A DNA stretch of 64,000 nt from Gnetum montanum (Eukaryota > Streptophyta > Gnetopsida > Gnetales > Gnetaceae): the NCBI GenBank assembly GCA_015680685.1, contig MNCI01023311.1, positions 95,024 through 159,023 of the forward strand, read 5' to 3'. Made by a program: the position numbers and the translations under genes. Position 1 is the first letter of the stretch. Each line of letters begins with the position of its first letter. This document shows positions 10,380-23,236 of the stretch, in pieces. The notes below the pieces were generated by a model. The model did no database searches. It had not been told where the DNA came from and saw nothing but the letters and a program-made list of their open reading frames with translations.

Positions 10380-11420
10380 CATGATAATGAGCAAGTCCAA
10401 TTAGCAATCTCAACAATCCCAAGGGATTACATAATCTTTGATGGCTTTCAAGATATTTTTTTAAACAAACTACATGAAGATGTTATGCAAGATTATTGAT
10501 CGCTAGAAGATCATTAAGGAATGTTTACATATGAATAATGATATAATTATTTGGAATATATAATAGAAAAATAACTTATGAAGAAAATAAAAAGAAGAAT
10601 TCATTACCTAAAATGATCATGATTACGTTAATTTTTGATGTGATTGCAATAAGACCTATAAATAAATCTTCAATAAAAAAAGCATGAAAGATTCTTCATA
10701 AGAATTTCAAGGAATCATTGAGAAATTAACAAATTAGACAACTCAAATGTATTCCAGATTTTAATATCTTAAGAATCCAACAACATGAGTCCATTAACAT
10801 GTTTTTGTATAGAATGCATAAATGCATTAGAAATCTTGATGAATATAGATATGACTATAATGAAATATTAAAAGATTATAGAAATTACATTCAATTATTA
10901 AAGATATAAGAATGAAATAATGAATATTTTATTAATAAAATATTTAAATACATACACTATTGATAAGCTTGCTTCTCATGTTACAACAATTGAGAAATTT
11001 GAAAATTGATAATAATCATGATCATGTGTATTTAGCTAAGAATAGAAGAAGTATCAATAATCAAGAAAAATATAAAACTCCTCTAAGAATGACAAAAATG
11101 AAGAAAGAAATCACATTAAGTTCAAGTTTAGAAATATTTCTATTTGCAAATATTTTAAACAGAAATGTCATGTAGAAGATAAATAGTGGTTGAAGAACAA
11201 ATTTTCGTCTCATCCAAATTTAAATAATTCAAAAGAATTCAAATGAACAATTAAAAAATATAGTGCTACAAATAATGATGAAGGATGGTCAAAGTTTTAG
11301 GATTTTTATCGGGAAGAAAAAAAATTCCTATTTACTCATGGATCATGATAATGGATGCTCAAATCAAAATAACATCCTAGAAAGAATGCTTTTTAAAATT
11401 CAAATCATGAAAAAATCTTG
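10380..11420 (+). pseudogene. Ty1/copia gag-protease remnant
   Basis: Plus-strand reading, several stops and shifts. In order: a copia gag core (AWKILHKNF-like, then QQHESINMFLYRMHKCIRNL and DEYRYDYNEI, 10690-10870), a decayed zinc knuckle of CX2CX4HX4C type (CKYFKQKCHVEDK then WLKN, 11146-11197; second and last Cys lost), and a protease active-site relic (MDHDNGCSNQ...ERMLFK, 11335-11395) corresponding to the copia D-S-G-C-S-N-H block. Integrase and RT are not seen downstream. Family call is good; the exact ends are approximate. Confidence 0.65.
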
Positions 11421-12361
11421 GAATCATCAAGGCTAGCAATGAATCATCATTAGGGGGATATTATCGTACTTGATGAGCTAGCCAAGGTTTGGTGCCAAGT
11501 TACCTTTGTTATAGAGTCGTCACCTCATCTATGACTAAGCTATGAGTCATATCCATGGAGGAATAGTTCAAAGTTAAAGATATCATCAAGACAATAAATG
11601 GTGAGATTCAAATCCAAATGAAATTCCACACTTATAACTATCACTTATAAGTAAAATCAAAATTTTCACCTTAACTTCTAATCTCAAGTTTAAAGGTGGA
11701 AACAAAATGATTTAACCAAATTGAAATTACATAAGATTAACATAAATGCCATAAGATTACAAAGGAGCTTGCACCTAATTTATGACCTAGCCTTGCTGTC
11801 TTTACAATGCAACAACTTGATAGTCTCTTAGGGGATCCAATGGTTGTTGATTCCCACAAGGTTTCAACAATCTTCCTCAATAATTTACAATAGGAAAATT
11901 CAATAAGGAATTCAATTTGATGTGGGTCCCTCTAGAATTCAGAAAAAATTGCCTATGAAACATTGAACCTCTTCACTTATACTAAAGAAGGCTTGATTGT
12001 ACTTAGGAAAATTTTATTATTTGGGGAATTGATTTGTATCAAGTACTTCAATGTCGATCAATTACAAGATATCGAATTGTATCATGGTTGCTATGTCCTT
12101 CAATAATTGATTTATATTGCGCTAGTAGTGCAGATGGATATCTTCATTCCTTGGTGAGGTACTTGCTCCCATAAGCAAATTTTATCAATCCTTTTCGTAA
12201 TAGCTACTAAGATCAATATAATTTAGGTTGATTTCCAATGATCCTATGATGACGTATGATAATAAAGACTTAATAAAGTAATTAGTTCTTATCGATAGAC
12301 ATTGAAGAAATTGATGCACTTTAATGTGGTAAAATAATATAAAAAATAAAAAAATTGGAGT
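11421..12361. other. Unclassified flank of element C
   Basis: AT-rich sequence without open frames or recognised motifs. It ends at the TTAAC target duplication (12362-12366). The right flank of C is LINE 3' sequence, so part of this may be LINE 3' untranslated DNA; that is inference. Confidence 0.4.
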
Positions 12362-12366
12362 TTAAC

Positions 12367-13266
12367 TAATCAAGCATCAAATTATCACGTTGATGGGTCC
12401 CCATCGATGTGGCCTTGTTGGTAGGTCCCCATTGATGCAGCCCCATCGACGAGGCTATGTTGACATAGCATTTGCTACATTTACGAGGCCCTATCAATGT
12501 AATGTCTATTTTTACTTATAAATACGTGTGCTCCTACCATGTATTGGCATTCTTTGGTCAATAGAGTAGTTGAACTCTTGTAATTTTATTTTGTAGTCTT
12601 AGAGAACAATCAGTGAGTGCCCACGGTGTGGATCTAAGTCAATTGTACAATATCTTATTTGAGTGGTAATGTACCTGGACACATTCTATGAATGAAAATA
12701 AGATTGAGATTGATTCTTATTCATTGTAGCACTTTGACTTAGATTAAATTTACTTTCCATGCAATTTATGTTTTATGTCCTTAGTTAATATTTACATTTC
12801 CGTGCATGTTAATGAATTGGTGGAATGAGCATGACTAGTTTTGAGCGTAAACATGTATGTGCTTGGTAATCCTAGTAGTGTTATTGCTTGGTTTGCCTAG
12901 TAGCATAGTGCTTGATAATCCTAGTTCATGGGTTTAGGATGTGTACAACAAGTTGGGCATGAACACTCATCACCTATAGGATAGTTTAGACTTTACTTTC
13001 TATTGCTAATTAGTTAAATAATTGATTTTGTTATTATCATTAGGAGTAGCCTAAGGCTAAAACAACATTAAGAATCATATGCCTCACTTTGGACGAAACC
13101 ATACATGACAGAGTTACCACTAGTCCAAGTGGGAAGACAGTGAACTGTGATCAAGGCATAATAGTCTAGATGTCGTAACTAGTCCCATCCACGGAATTCG
13201 ACTGGATTGTGTGTGAACGCTTATGATTAGTATGGTTGGGTGAAGGGGGTACCTCACTACTCATCA
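12367..13266 (+). repeat. 5' LTR of element C
   Basis: 900 bp, TAATCAAG (decayed TGATGAAG) to CTACTCATCA. The U3 has CCATCGATGTGGCC-type repeats (12390-12510), TATA box TATAAATA (12527-12534), and the GGTAATCCTAGTAG motifs of R-U5. It pairs with 24440-25336. Confidence 0.92.
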
Positions 13267-13285
13267 TTAGTGCCATTGCTAGGGA
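13267..13285 (+). other. Primer-binding site, element C
   Basis: TTAGTGCCATTGCTAGGGA immediately follows the LTR: a tRNA-Asp-type site with four C-to-T/G-to-A changes from the canonical sequence. Confidence 0.8.
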
Positions 13286-13391
13286 TGGTGCTAGTTATCT
13301 AGATTAGTTATATCCTACATGATTACTATAAATGCATTAACAATTTATCTTTAAGAAAATATTAAGTCACATACATCATTAACTAACAAAA

Positions 13392-14387
13392 ATGTCTCTT
13401 TTACAGGGAACCAATAATGCATCATATGAAGAGAACATTCATTGGAAAACTAATGAGATATATATTGAAGAAAATTGGAGTGACCAACCTTATGTAGGGG
13501 TTTCATATGTTCATCACCACCCTGACGACACTCAATGACTACATTCACCTAAGGTAGAAAATCCTAGAGTAGATGAAGTAAGTCCTAGACCAGGGAAGGC
13601 CTTAAGGCCTAGGACCTCCTAAAAACCTAGAAAAGATAAATCAAGGGACCATGGAGAACACTATAGAAGCCATGGTGACTCTCCTAGTTTCTCATCTTTC
13701 TCTTCCTCTTCAACATCTAGTTTTAAAGAAGATGAATGTAGGCATAGAGATAGAGCTCCACTATGGGTTCAAGATAAAGATAGAAATCAAAACCAAGGAC
13801 AAAATCAAAGACATCAAAATGAGCATAGATAAGACTATCAAAATTAGAAAAATAGAAATAGAAATTTTCATCACAACATGTCTAATTACGGTGAACCCTT
13901 GTTGGCCACTAAGAGTATGAGGTAGTTAAAATACCCTACAAGCATTGAAGCAAAAGTCCCATCAAAATGCTTGATATGAATAACATCCCTAAATTTGTGG
14001 GTGGCTATAATTATGATCCACAACATCATTTATAAGTCTTCCATGATGCCTACATCTTACAGAACATTGAAAGTGAGTGGCAAAAGCTTAAGCTCTTTCC
14101 TAGGATACTAATAGACAAAGCCAAAGTGTGGTATAAATCATTGAAACCAAATTTAATCCATCGATGGTCCACAATGCTAGAACTCTTCAATGAGAAATAC
14201 CAAACCTATGCAAGGGTGTCCAACCTAAGGAAATGAATCCAAGGATGCAAACAAGAACAGCATGAACCTTTGAATATGACCCTAAATAGATACTATTCTC
14301 TACCGAATAAATGTCTAGGCCATGGTTTTTCTCAAAAATAGTAACTTTTCCACATAATAGATGGGCTTCATAGTCAAACGAGAAAGA
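13392..14387 (+). pseudogene. gag, element C (truncated by D)
   Basis: ATG at 13392 starts MSLLQGTNNASYEENIHWKT. An Asp/His-rich and Ser/Arg-rich middle follows (13500-13900), then EPLLATKSM (13890-13916) and the gag core: MNNIPKF, HLQVFHDAYILQNIE, W.KLKLFPRILIDKAKVWY, RWSTMLELFNEKYQTY, and HIIDGLHSQTRK at the D junction. The core fits the retrotransposon gag family (W..LP..L.G.A..WY...). Several CAG-to-TAG type stops. The reading ends at an ambiguous base (N, 14388) where D begins. Confidence 0.85.
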
Positions 14388-14388
14388 N

Positions 14389-15251
14389 GAGGTACCCCTA
14401 CGCCCAGCTATACAAATCACTAAGATGTTCACACGCGATTTGGTTGAATTCTGTGGACCTATAGTTCATCAGTACATTAATCCTCTAGGGAGTGAAATGG
14501 GCATTAAGAACATTCATTATCTTCCCAGCTACACTAATGAAGATCAAGGATATGGTTTAAGTGTAATTGAGGCACATGATTTTTATCATTTTATGTTTTG
14601 AAAGTTTAATTGCCTACAACAAGAATGAAAGGTAGAGTAATTTAAGACCTAATTCATCTACTACCTAGTTAGCCTAACAAAAGTACCTATTCCCACTTTC
14701 CAAACACATCCTAAACATGTATAATGCTGCTAGCCTACCAAATGTTAAGTGTTTTTGGGTTACCAAGTGCTACATGTATGCTTGAGGTGGTTGTGCTTGT
14801 GTTTATTAATAATTAATAATTAATTGCTTAATTAAAGTGCATTAAAATGAAATGCATGAAAATAAAGTGCGTGAATATTAAATGCATCAAGGAAACATAA
14901 TCGATTCTTAGTGCTGCAAGGATGATTGAAAGGGTTCATTTTTATTCCGATCACACTGTTGTGCTCAAGTACATCAATGCTTGAACAAAGATGTATACAC
15001 ACTTAAGACTCCTGTTGTAGGCACTCAAAAAATATTCTAACTCTAGATAAAACAAACTATAAGATCTTTTCTATTTGTGACAAAAATGGATGATAAAAAT
15101 CGTGAGCCCAAAAGCTATATTTATGGGTTAGCATATACCCCACAATATCAGATATTCGACATGTTGTCTTGGGCTCTGACATCAAGTATACAATATCGAG
15201 GCTCTAATATTGGGTATCCAATATTGGAGCTAGTCAAAACATGATTCATCA
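14389..15251 (-). repeat. 3' LTR of element D, GATATC-type U3
   Basis: 863 bp from GAGGTACCCC (the leading TGATGAG plus four bases is missing) to GATTCATCA on the plus strand. The U3 part (15125-15235) has ACAATATCAG, ACAATATCGA, TAATATTGGG and CCAATATTGG, decayed palindromes with the same core as the solo LTR at 4118. It closely resembles that LTR, not D's own 5' LTR. Confidence 0.8.
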
Positions 15252-15263
15252 TACCCCCACAAC
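15252..15263 (-). other. Polypurine tract, element D
   Basis: The complement reads GTTGTGGGGGTA directly before the TGATGA of the 3' LTR. It primes plus-strand synthesis. Element C has the equivalent AGTTGTGGGAGTA (24428-24439 region). Confidence 0.75.
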
Positions 15264-17330
15264 TGAATAAAAACTCATCCTCGAGTGAAGAAGAGAAGGA
15301 ACAAGTTCCTTACAAAATATTAGGAAGGTATGGGATTATTGACTGACATACAAACTAACTTAGATGGAACAAAAAAATTCTAAGTGCCCGAGTGTATGGA
15401 TTACGAGATTTTACAAAATTAGGTGTTCATGATAAGAGAAGAGAACATCCTAGACAAAACTGAGATCCAACCCTCTAGGAACTAAAGAGTAAGGAGGAAG
15501 ATTCAACGACCATGAAAAGTCCTTATCACATGGTGTTGTTGCTACTGCTTCCTTTGTGAGGATAGTCCCACTTCTAGTCCATGCTTCCCACTGCAATCAC
15601 AATAAAATCATAAATTAGTGTATAATGTGTAACCTAGAGCTTTGAAATACCTTGTCTTGTCAGTGGTTACACTTGGCTAGGTTGTGATTGTGATGGATGA
15701 ATTTTGTTAGTAGTGTTAGCGAGAAGACTGACAAATAGGGAATCATAAATAAGTAGTCCATTAAGCTTGAAAAAGTTCAAATGCAAGGAAATGCTTGAAG
15801 AGTGTTTAAGAATTCATAATAGTAACTATAAAAGGTTTCACTAAAAAATATTATGAAAATGTGCACAATTGGATGTCATAATGAGGTAAACAAAAGGATT
15901 TGATTGTAAGAGTGCCTAAGGATAAAGAACTTAATTGATCCAACCAAAAGATATGCAAGTGGATCCTTCCTAAAGCAGGCACAAGCCTTTTATTTCCCTT
16001 GCATAACTTCAAACCAAGGAGTCTGTGGGCCTTGTGGATGATTAATGGTTATATAAGGTTAAGTACAAAAACCCAGAAGAAACTACCTAAGAATTTTGAC
16101 ACATCGAACAAGAACATGAAATCGGTAGTGAGGTGAGACATGGAAAACATAGATGGATGAGAGAGAGATTGGAATGGAGTTCTTGATTAAGGTTACATGA
16201 AGTCCCTTATAAATTTTATGGTAAAATTACTTGATAAGATCCATCCTTAGTCTAGACCAAAACCAACCACGTTTAGTGTCTTCGCATCACCATTCTAAGA
16301 CCAGTCCATCTCCCTCGAGACACAAGAGTGCTTCCACAAAACAACCATTGTTCCTTATTAGAGAAGAAAAGAAAAGTAGGAAGTGAGGAAGGGCCTTAGT
16401 TAGAGAAGACCTTTAGGCATGGGTAACATGTCTTTCTAGTCTCATAACCAGTGCTTGTAGCCCATTTATTTTATCTAAGGGGTGTGCTTTGAATTCCCAT
16501 CATTTTTTTGAAATGGGAATGGCACCATGCAAAGACTTATTCATTTATTGTGTCTAAGGGGTGTGCTTTGAATTCCCATTATTTGTTTTTTTTATGAGAA
16601 CCACACCATGTAAAGACTTTTGCAACTTCCTTTTATTGGTCAACACAGAATGATAAGAAATCTATGAAAACACACATGCACCCAAGTAAGCAGAAAGGCA
16701 CAAAGAATACCAAATTCCCTTGAAGTTACACCTTGTTAAAACCTTTGAATCCTTTCTAATTCTAGAAACTACCAAAGTCACAAATTTGTTATAGTTTTAT
16801 TAATGAAAAAGGGATTGCACATTTCCAAAACAAGGAAAACCATAGAGTTTGTGGATGGGTGGACATTGTGGACTCATTACCTATTGCATGAAAAAGAAAC
16901 CATGTCCTAATTATCCATAACAAAATTCAAAGCTAGAATCCAGACAACAACAATCAAATAACTAAATAGTACATACCACCATCAAGTAATGAATTACCAC
17001 TGTGCCTGGCACTTATTAACAAAAACTTAGACAATCACACCAAAATAAAAGAAAATATAAAATTGTAAAATATTCAAGTAATAGAAAATGTACTAACAAT
17101 GTTGTAAAACAAAAATTTTGAAAATTAATAATGTAGAAAAAAAAAGTGTAAAATGAAAAATGTGTAAAATAAAAAGTTGTAAAACAAAAATGTGTAAAAC
17201 CAAAAACATGCAAAACAAAAAGGGTGAAAAACCAAGAAGCCACTTATATAGTTAACATGGATGGCCATCTCCCCCATGACTAAGTTGAAAGGAGGAGATC
17301 CAAAATATTGAGCATGGTTGTTCATCCAAT
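15264..17330 (-). other. 3' non-coding block, element D
   Basis: No long open frame in sense. It aligns with the blocks after integrase in E1 (54352-55897) and E2 (62431-63742), including GGGCTACAAGCACTGG-like, TTGAATTCCC, and the conserved motif AGACATGTTACCCATGCC (minus, 16411-16439). A GGGGGAGATGG-like purine run lies just after the pol stop (complement of 17265-17275), followed by a T-rich repeat (17040-17230). On the opposite strand that repeat gives a Phe-rich open frame of no significance. A local duplication near 16477-16600 repeats AAGGGGTGTGCTTTGAATTC. Confidence 0.75.
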
Positions 17331-18502
17331 GAGGCAATTTTTTTATTTGCTAGCTTATGCTTGTGGAAAGGTTTTACTTGTTAGATGTTGACTAGCTGTT
17401 TCTTGTCTGGGCTCTTAGGTTTGTAGATCATCATGGCCTTAGAAGAAAAAGTTTCATAAATTATATAAGGTTCTTCCCACAGCATTTGGAACTTAGTTCA
17501 TTAAGGTACATGTGTGGGATTCTAGTAGAGAATCTTATCTCATGGTTGAAATTTGACTTTCCTAATTTTAAGGTCATGGCATTTTTTGTTGAATGCCTTG
17601 TGTAACTCATTAGATAATAGGGCCACCAATAAATTTTTGTCTAGTAGGTTGTGATTCATTAATTTTTCTTTTTGTGCTAGACTCAAGTGAAGGTCAAGGT
17701 CACAGGCTGTTGAAAGTGTATAGAGCTCAGATTGAACAAAAAGTATTGGTAATTTTTCGTACATAAGCTTATAGGGAGAGTAGCCTATAGGAAGTTTCCA
17801 TGTTGAGCAATAGGCCCAAAGGGCATCGTTGAGCTTCATGCTCTAGTCTTTCCTAAATTTGCTAACATTTCTTATTAGAATGTTTATGATTTCCCTATTG
17901 GTAACCTCAACTTGACCATTGGCTTGGGGATGGTATGATGTTATGAGTTTATATTCAACCCCCAGGCATTGCATGAGCTTCCAAAAGGTGGTGCCTGTAA
18001 AGTGAGTTCTATTATTATAATTTAATGCATAAGGCACACCAAACCTGCTTACAACATTTTGTTGTATAAATTGAGTAGCAGTAGAAGATGTACAGTTGGT
18101 GATGGTTGCTACTTCTACCCATTTGATACAATAGTCAATAGTGACTATGATGTACACCTTTTCATTTGACATGGGTGTGATGGGAGCCATGAAATCAATG
18201 CCCCAAATATCAATGGGTTCCAATGGTTGAATTCATTATTGAGGTCCCTTCATTTGAGTAGTGATTCCACCATCTCATTGGTAGCATTCACAAGAATGGA
18301 CATATTAATGAGCATCCCTAAAAATTGTTCGCCAATAGTACCCTTCCATCAGGATCTTAATGGCCATGTGTCTCCTAGCATAGTGGCCTCCATAAGGAGC
18401 TTCATGAGCATCTTGGAGAACGTGTAGTTTATCAACATCATGGACACACCAATGAACTAGGCCATATACGCATACCTTGTAGAGGTGTCCATTGATCTCC
18501 AT
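17331..18502 (-). pseudogene. Integrase (IN), element D
   Basis: Reads leftwards from 18502. Zinc-binding N-terminus: LQDAHEAPYGGHYARR followed by a damaged C..C (18430-18300). Catalytic core (18223-17843): IDIWGIDFMAP with the first Asp, then NYNNRTHFTG where D-N-G is expected, so the second catalytic Asp is Asn, and YHPQANGQVEVTNRE with the Glu. C-terminal part (17839-17540): ALWAYCSTWKLPIGYSPYKL and a basic KVKF region, then GPYII-like and KKQLVNI blocks. It would insert element cDNA into host DNA. Inactive, with the Asp change and stops. Confidence 0.88.
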
Positions 18503-19010
18503 GAAGCATTTTACCTAGTGAAGAAACAACTGTTTCTTTCGATGGTCCAACCCTTATGGCATCTCTTGGGTGAAAAGATAGGTGAGAATGCCATCATACC
18601 ATTTAGGCTTGTTGGGAAATTATTTAGATATAGCCCCAGGGAAGAGGAGTTCATTAGGAAACATATCAGATAGTGGGTTCTCTTCCTCTTTGTTATCCCA
18701 TCATAACCAAGACAAGTGATCAGTGACCACATTCTCAGTGCCCTTTCAATCTACCATCATGAGATCAAATTCCTAGAAGATCACTAACCACTATATGATC
18801 ACCAACCACTTCCATCAGTTCTTTTTCTATAGTGTTTTAGTTCAATTATGCATCCATAATGCTTTTTCTAGTAGAGTGGATGTAATATGGACATTTCTTG
18901 TCATCCATATACATAAGCATAGCTCTCAAGGCATAATTTGATGCATTCATCATAACATGAAATGATTTGGACCATTCAGGTGCTTGTAGGATTGAAGTGT
19001 CTACAAGTTT
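18503..19010 (-). pseudogene. RNase H domain, element D
   Basis: C-terminal RNase H blocks (TEKEL-like, YALRAMLMY-type, TENVVTDHLSWL near 18725-18690), then the tether to integrase (LFPGAISK..FPNKPKWYDGILTYLFTQEMP). It would degrade the RNA strand of the hybrid. Several stops; the N-terminal half is poorly preserved. Confidence 0.7.
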
Positions 19011-19993
19011 CTCTTTCAACTGTTGGAATGCTTATTCACATTCCACAGTCTACATAAATGGAGCATCTTTCTTTGTCAACTTTACCAATGGTTTTGCAAT
19101 CTTAGAGAAATTCTCTATGAATCATCAATAGTAGCTAGTATGCCCAAGAAATGATCAAACATCATTAATAGTTTTTGGTTAGTGGATTATTCCTTGGATG
19201 ACCTTTATTTTTTTTAGGGTCGACCTCAATTCCTACTTGTGATATTCTATGCCCCAATATAATGCCCTCTTGGACCATTAGATGACTTTTCTACCAATTG
19301 AACCACAAATTTGTTTCAACACATCGTTTTAACACTTGCTCAATGTGGTTCAAGGCATGCTCAAATGTAGAGGTGGAGAAGTCATCCATGAAGACTTCCA
19401 CACCACTACCAATTTGTTATTGAAAAATGCTTAGGATTAGGTATTGAAAGGTAGTAGGGGCATTGCACAAACCAAAAGGCATCTTGTGATATGCAAAAGT
19501 CCCCCCATGGACTTGTGAATGTTGTTTTGGCTTGGTCCTCTAGTGCGATTTGGATTTGGTTATAACCACTATAACCATCTAGAAAACTATAGTAGCAATG
19601 CTTGGATATTATGTTTAATACCTAACCAACAAATGGAAATGGAAAATGATCCATGAATGTTACCATATTCAGCAACCAAAAAGTGATGCAGACCCACCAC
19701 TTGCTACATTTCTTGGATATAATAACGAGTGGACTAACCCACTTGCTATCTGCAATGGGATAAATGAACCCCACCTTGAGGAGTTGTTCAATTTCCTCCT
19801 TGATGATCTAATTTTGTTTAGGGTTTAATCACCTTTGTGACTCTCTCTTTGGCTTCATGGTTGGATTGGTGTAAATGTGATGCTGGCATATCCCAAGATC
19901 AATCCCTATGAGTTTAGGATATGATCAGGCAAAGGCTATTGACCATTTTTAACCATGTTCAACAACATCTTTTTCTATTCTAGAGCAAGATTG
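19011..19993 (-). pseudogene. Reverse transcriptase (RT), element D
   Basis: In reading order: GFIYPIADSKWVSPLVI-like entry block (19790-19740), palm block with KMPFGLCNAPTTFQ (about 19485-19445), catalytic FMDDFST (about 19400-19380), then LKRCVE.NLWFNW.KSHLMVQEGIILGH (19330-19240). FMDD is the usual Ty3-type variant of YMDD and looks intact. A gap at 19994 interrupts the N-terminal side. Stops make it non-functional. Confidence 0.85.
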
Positions 19994-20118
19994 NNNNNNN
20001 NNNNNNNNNNNNNNNNNNNNNNNNNNNNNNNNNNNNNNNNNNNNNNNNNNNNNNNNNNNNNNNNNNNNNNNNNNNNNNNNNNNNNNNNNNNNNNNNNNNN
20101 NNNNNNNNNNNNNNNNNN
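19994..20118. other. Assembly gap (125 N)
   Basis: Unknown bases between the protease and RT of element D. Confidence 0.99.
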
Positions 20119-20700
20119 TATTGCATATAGACACCTTTGAATTTCTGCTCCTAGTGCACACTACTTACATGTAGAGATGGATGCTCATTTCACTACCTAG
20201 AGTTTCTACACACAATTCCACCCTGTATCATTGTACATGATGCATGAAACTTGCTTCTTCTTAATCTTTTTGAATGCATTTTCTTTGGATATTTCTAGGG
20301 AAAGATCTCTGATGCTCATTCTTTCATCAATGGTGCTCAACCATGTCATTCCCATGATGATTGGAAAGTCCCCTTTGCAGTTCTCCACCTTAATCACTAG
20401 GAAATTAGCAAGGTAAGACCGCCCATAGATAGTGGTCACAAAATCTTCTACCAATCCTAATGAAACAATGATGGACTAGTCTACTAATTCTAATAAGATA
20501 TTACTCTTCTTTAAAGGAGGTAGGTTCCATGCAATATACATCTCATGAGAGATCTGGTTGACATCGGAACTAGAATTAAGAAGAGCCTTACTTGGTTTAT
20601 TCCTAGCAATCTACAAATAAATTAGAGGACTTCTAGGATCTACTAACTTTTTGGGAAGGTTTCCAGCATGGATCCAATTAGATACAATGTGAGTAAGCAT
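20119..20700 (-). pseudogene. Aspartic protease (PR), element D
   Basis: Shows the LLNSSSDVNQIS-like active-site block (about 20585-20545; the catalytic Asp appears changed) and second lobe VENCKGDFPIIMGMTWLSTI (20390-20330) followed by a basic KIKKK segment. Equivalent to PR in B and E. Decayed. Confidence 0.75.
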
Positions 20701-23081
20701 CACAATATGGGTCTTGGGTGATGTTTAATTTGAAGGGAACTTAAAGGAATTTGATACAGAGGAAGACCAAGGAACATGGTTGTCAACCACAAGTGTATTT
20801 GAGGCCTTAGGCAGATTGAATGATTGGAGGAAAGGTCTTTTCTTTGATCAAGTATATGAACTGGTTGTAGATTTATGGCCTTGGTAGCATTGCATTATTA
20901 TAGTTGAGTTGGGAGTTCATCTTGTATAGGTGAGTAGGTGGTAGCCGTGTGGAGGGAGGAGGAAGATGTGCAGAAACAAGAGGAGGATAAGGGTAAGAGG
21001 TGGTATCCCTTCTTGCATGTAGAGAATGAGTTTGATAATAGTAGAAATGTGATTGGAGGAGTCACATAGAGATAAGGATTGCTAAACATAATATCCATAG
21101 GGATCAAATTGTTAGGAACAGTATTTTTGCCTTGGTGGTGCCAGTGCCCACGACTGTGGTCACTACCACTGTTAATATTGCTCATATAGTTATGGTGGAG
21201 ATCCACTTGGATAATATTGTTGTTGTAGGTGGAATTACCTAAGATTACCTTGAGGATAAGGTAATTTTCTGGATGTTTTCCTTTGTGCTAGTCATGGATT
21301 CAAAGTGTACAACCCAAACTCCTATAAGTGTGACACTATGGGGCAGCATCCCTTAGGATATTCATACTGGAAGATGTCACACCTACCATTATCATCTAAT
21401 TCACTTTCCAAAACTTCTTTTATTGTAGCAATCTTGCCCTTACCTCTTTGATAGGCATGTTCAACTTCCTTGTGCCTCTTGCGCTCACGATCATTACCTC
21501 ATTCTTTGGACTCTTAAGCAATATTTAGCATAGTTTGAAATCTGCTATCCATGGAGTCTCATAACTGATCAACCTTGGCCATAATTTTAGATTGAAATTT
21601 TTGAAGCAGTAAGGCTTTCTTATTCACCACCTCATCAAGTGTTGATTCTCCCTCACTATCACAAAATTGAACCTTCCTCTTACAAATGGAAGGATTATGA
21701 TTATACTCTTCTACACTTTCTAGTTTTCTCAATTCACCTTTTTCTTTAGCTACCTACTCAATCAATCTTTGGACCCAAGGGTTCTTCTTGTTTTGGCTCT
21801 AAGCCCATCTATGATGTGACGAAGTTGTTCCCTCTAAGAATAACCATGGCCATGGCATCGATGTAAGAGTGAATAGTATCAGCCCATGGCGACATCCAAA
21901 GGTTCATGTACTCCTTGTTTCCAACCTTGGATTTGCCTTCTTAGATTAGACACTTTGGAGTATGTCTGATATTTGTCATTGGATAGTTCTAACATGATAC
22001 TCCATTTGTGGATAAATTCCAACTCTAAGGATTGGTACCAACTTTCAGTTTCCTTAATGAGTGCCCTTGGGAAAAGTTTGAGTTTCTATTACTCATTCTC
22101 TATGTTCTAGAAGGCATAGTCATCTTGAAAAGTTGGTAGATATGTCTATGGATCAGAATTGTAGTTCCCCTCAAATCTTGGAATATTGTTCATATCTAGG
22201 TGCTTGATCTAGCTATCCTTCATATGCTTGGTTGGCATTTTTATTGCCTCTGCAACGTTGAGCATACTTCGAGTTGCCAATAAGGGTTCATCATCATTGC
22301 TACGTCGATGATGCTGATGATGGTTTTGACCACCTTTTTGATTTTGGTGGCCTTCATGGTCATTTTTGTTTCGCTAATCACCTTCATCATAGTTGTTTTG
22401 ATGATGGCTTCCATGAGAATTGTCAGATAAAGAAGAATGTTTGAAATTGGATGAAGAGGATTAAGAGGAAGGTGGGCCACCACCGCCACTACGGTGTCTA
22501 CCATCACTCTTATGCATATTATGATCTCTATCCTTATATCCCTTATTGTTGTGGTGCTTGCTTAAGACCCTACCATGGCTATCACTCTTTCCTAAACCTA
22601 GTTTATGAATAGTTGATCACAACGTTAGGTTCACACCCTCGTCATCAATAGTAGGGGGTGGAGAATCTTCATGTTCAGAACCTTCCAAGGGAGGATCCTC
22701 ATTGTCATCTTGGTGTAGTAGGAACAAGGGATTAGTATAATGTTTCCCCTTTGTAGCTTTATGGAGTTTCTCTTGACATTGATCTCATTTGCATTGTGTT
22801 TTAGTGGGACAATAGTTTCAAGTGTCATATCTATTCACAACGTATTCTTTGTGAAGATCTGCTATGCCCAACTTCTTAAGGGTTTTGAATAGCATCCCGG
22901 GTATAGATCTATCAAGGGGTAAGATGATGTTGCCATCCATATCATGTAATTGTAGTTATTCATCCTGATATAGGATGAAGGTGAAATTTGGCACAAACTC
23001 ATCGAGATGAGTGTATACCATGTTGCATTCTTATGGGACTGGTGGTTTGGTATCTTCATGCTTGCGAGAAGAAGAAGACAT
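20701..23081 (-). pseudogene. gag and gag-PR linker, element D
   Basis: ATG at 23081: MSSSSRKHEDTKPPVP, the conserved VYTHLDEFVPNFTFIL and MDGNIILPLDRSIPGML blocks (23020-22880), Ser/His/Lys/Asn-rich middle (22700-22300), EPLLATRSMLNVAEA (22290-22245), HLDMNNIPRFEG.YN (22195-22165), gag core (22150-21850, ending RWSIMLEL and HIIDGL-like), charged region (21840-21400) and a Pro/Tyr/Gln/Ser-rich linker to protease (21300-20700). No CCHC knuckle was seen. Several stops. The most complete gag in the window. Confidence 0.85.
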
Positions 23082-23216
23082 TTTGCAAAACAAAATAAAA
23101 TTATCAATGTGCTTTTATAATTTTATGTATAATGGGAATGATATTGACCTTTAGGTTCATACAACAATATTAATGGTATTCACTTAAACCTAAATAGCAC
23201 ATGTTCCACAAACAAA

Positions 23217-23236
23217 GTCCCCAACAACGATGCCAA
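23217..23236 (-). other. Primer-binding site, element D
   Basis: The complement is TTGGCATCGTTGTTGGGGAC beside the 5' LTR; tRNA-Asp type, the least decayed primer site here apart from G's. Confidence 0.82.

Noticed and set aside
17016-17337. Phe-rich hydrophobic frames resembling membrane proteins
   Set aside because: They arise from the T-rich/A-rich short repeat in the D 3' block, with no homologous frame in E1, E2 or G.
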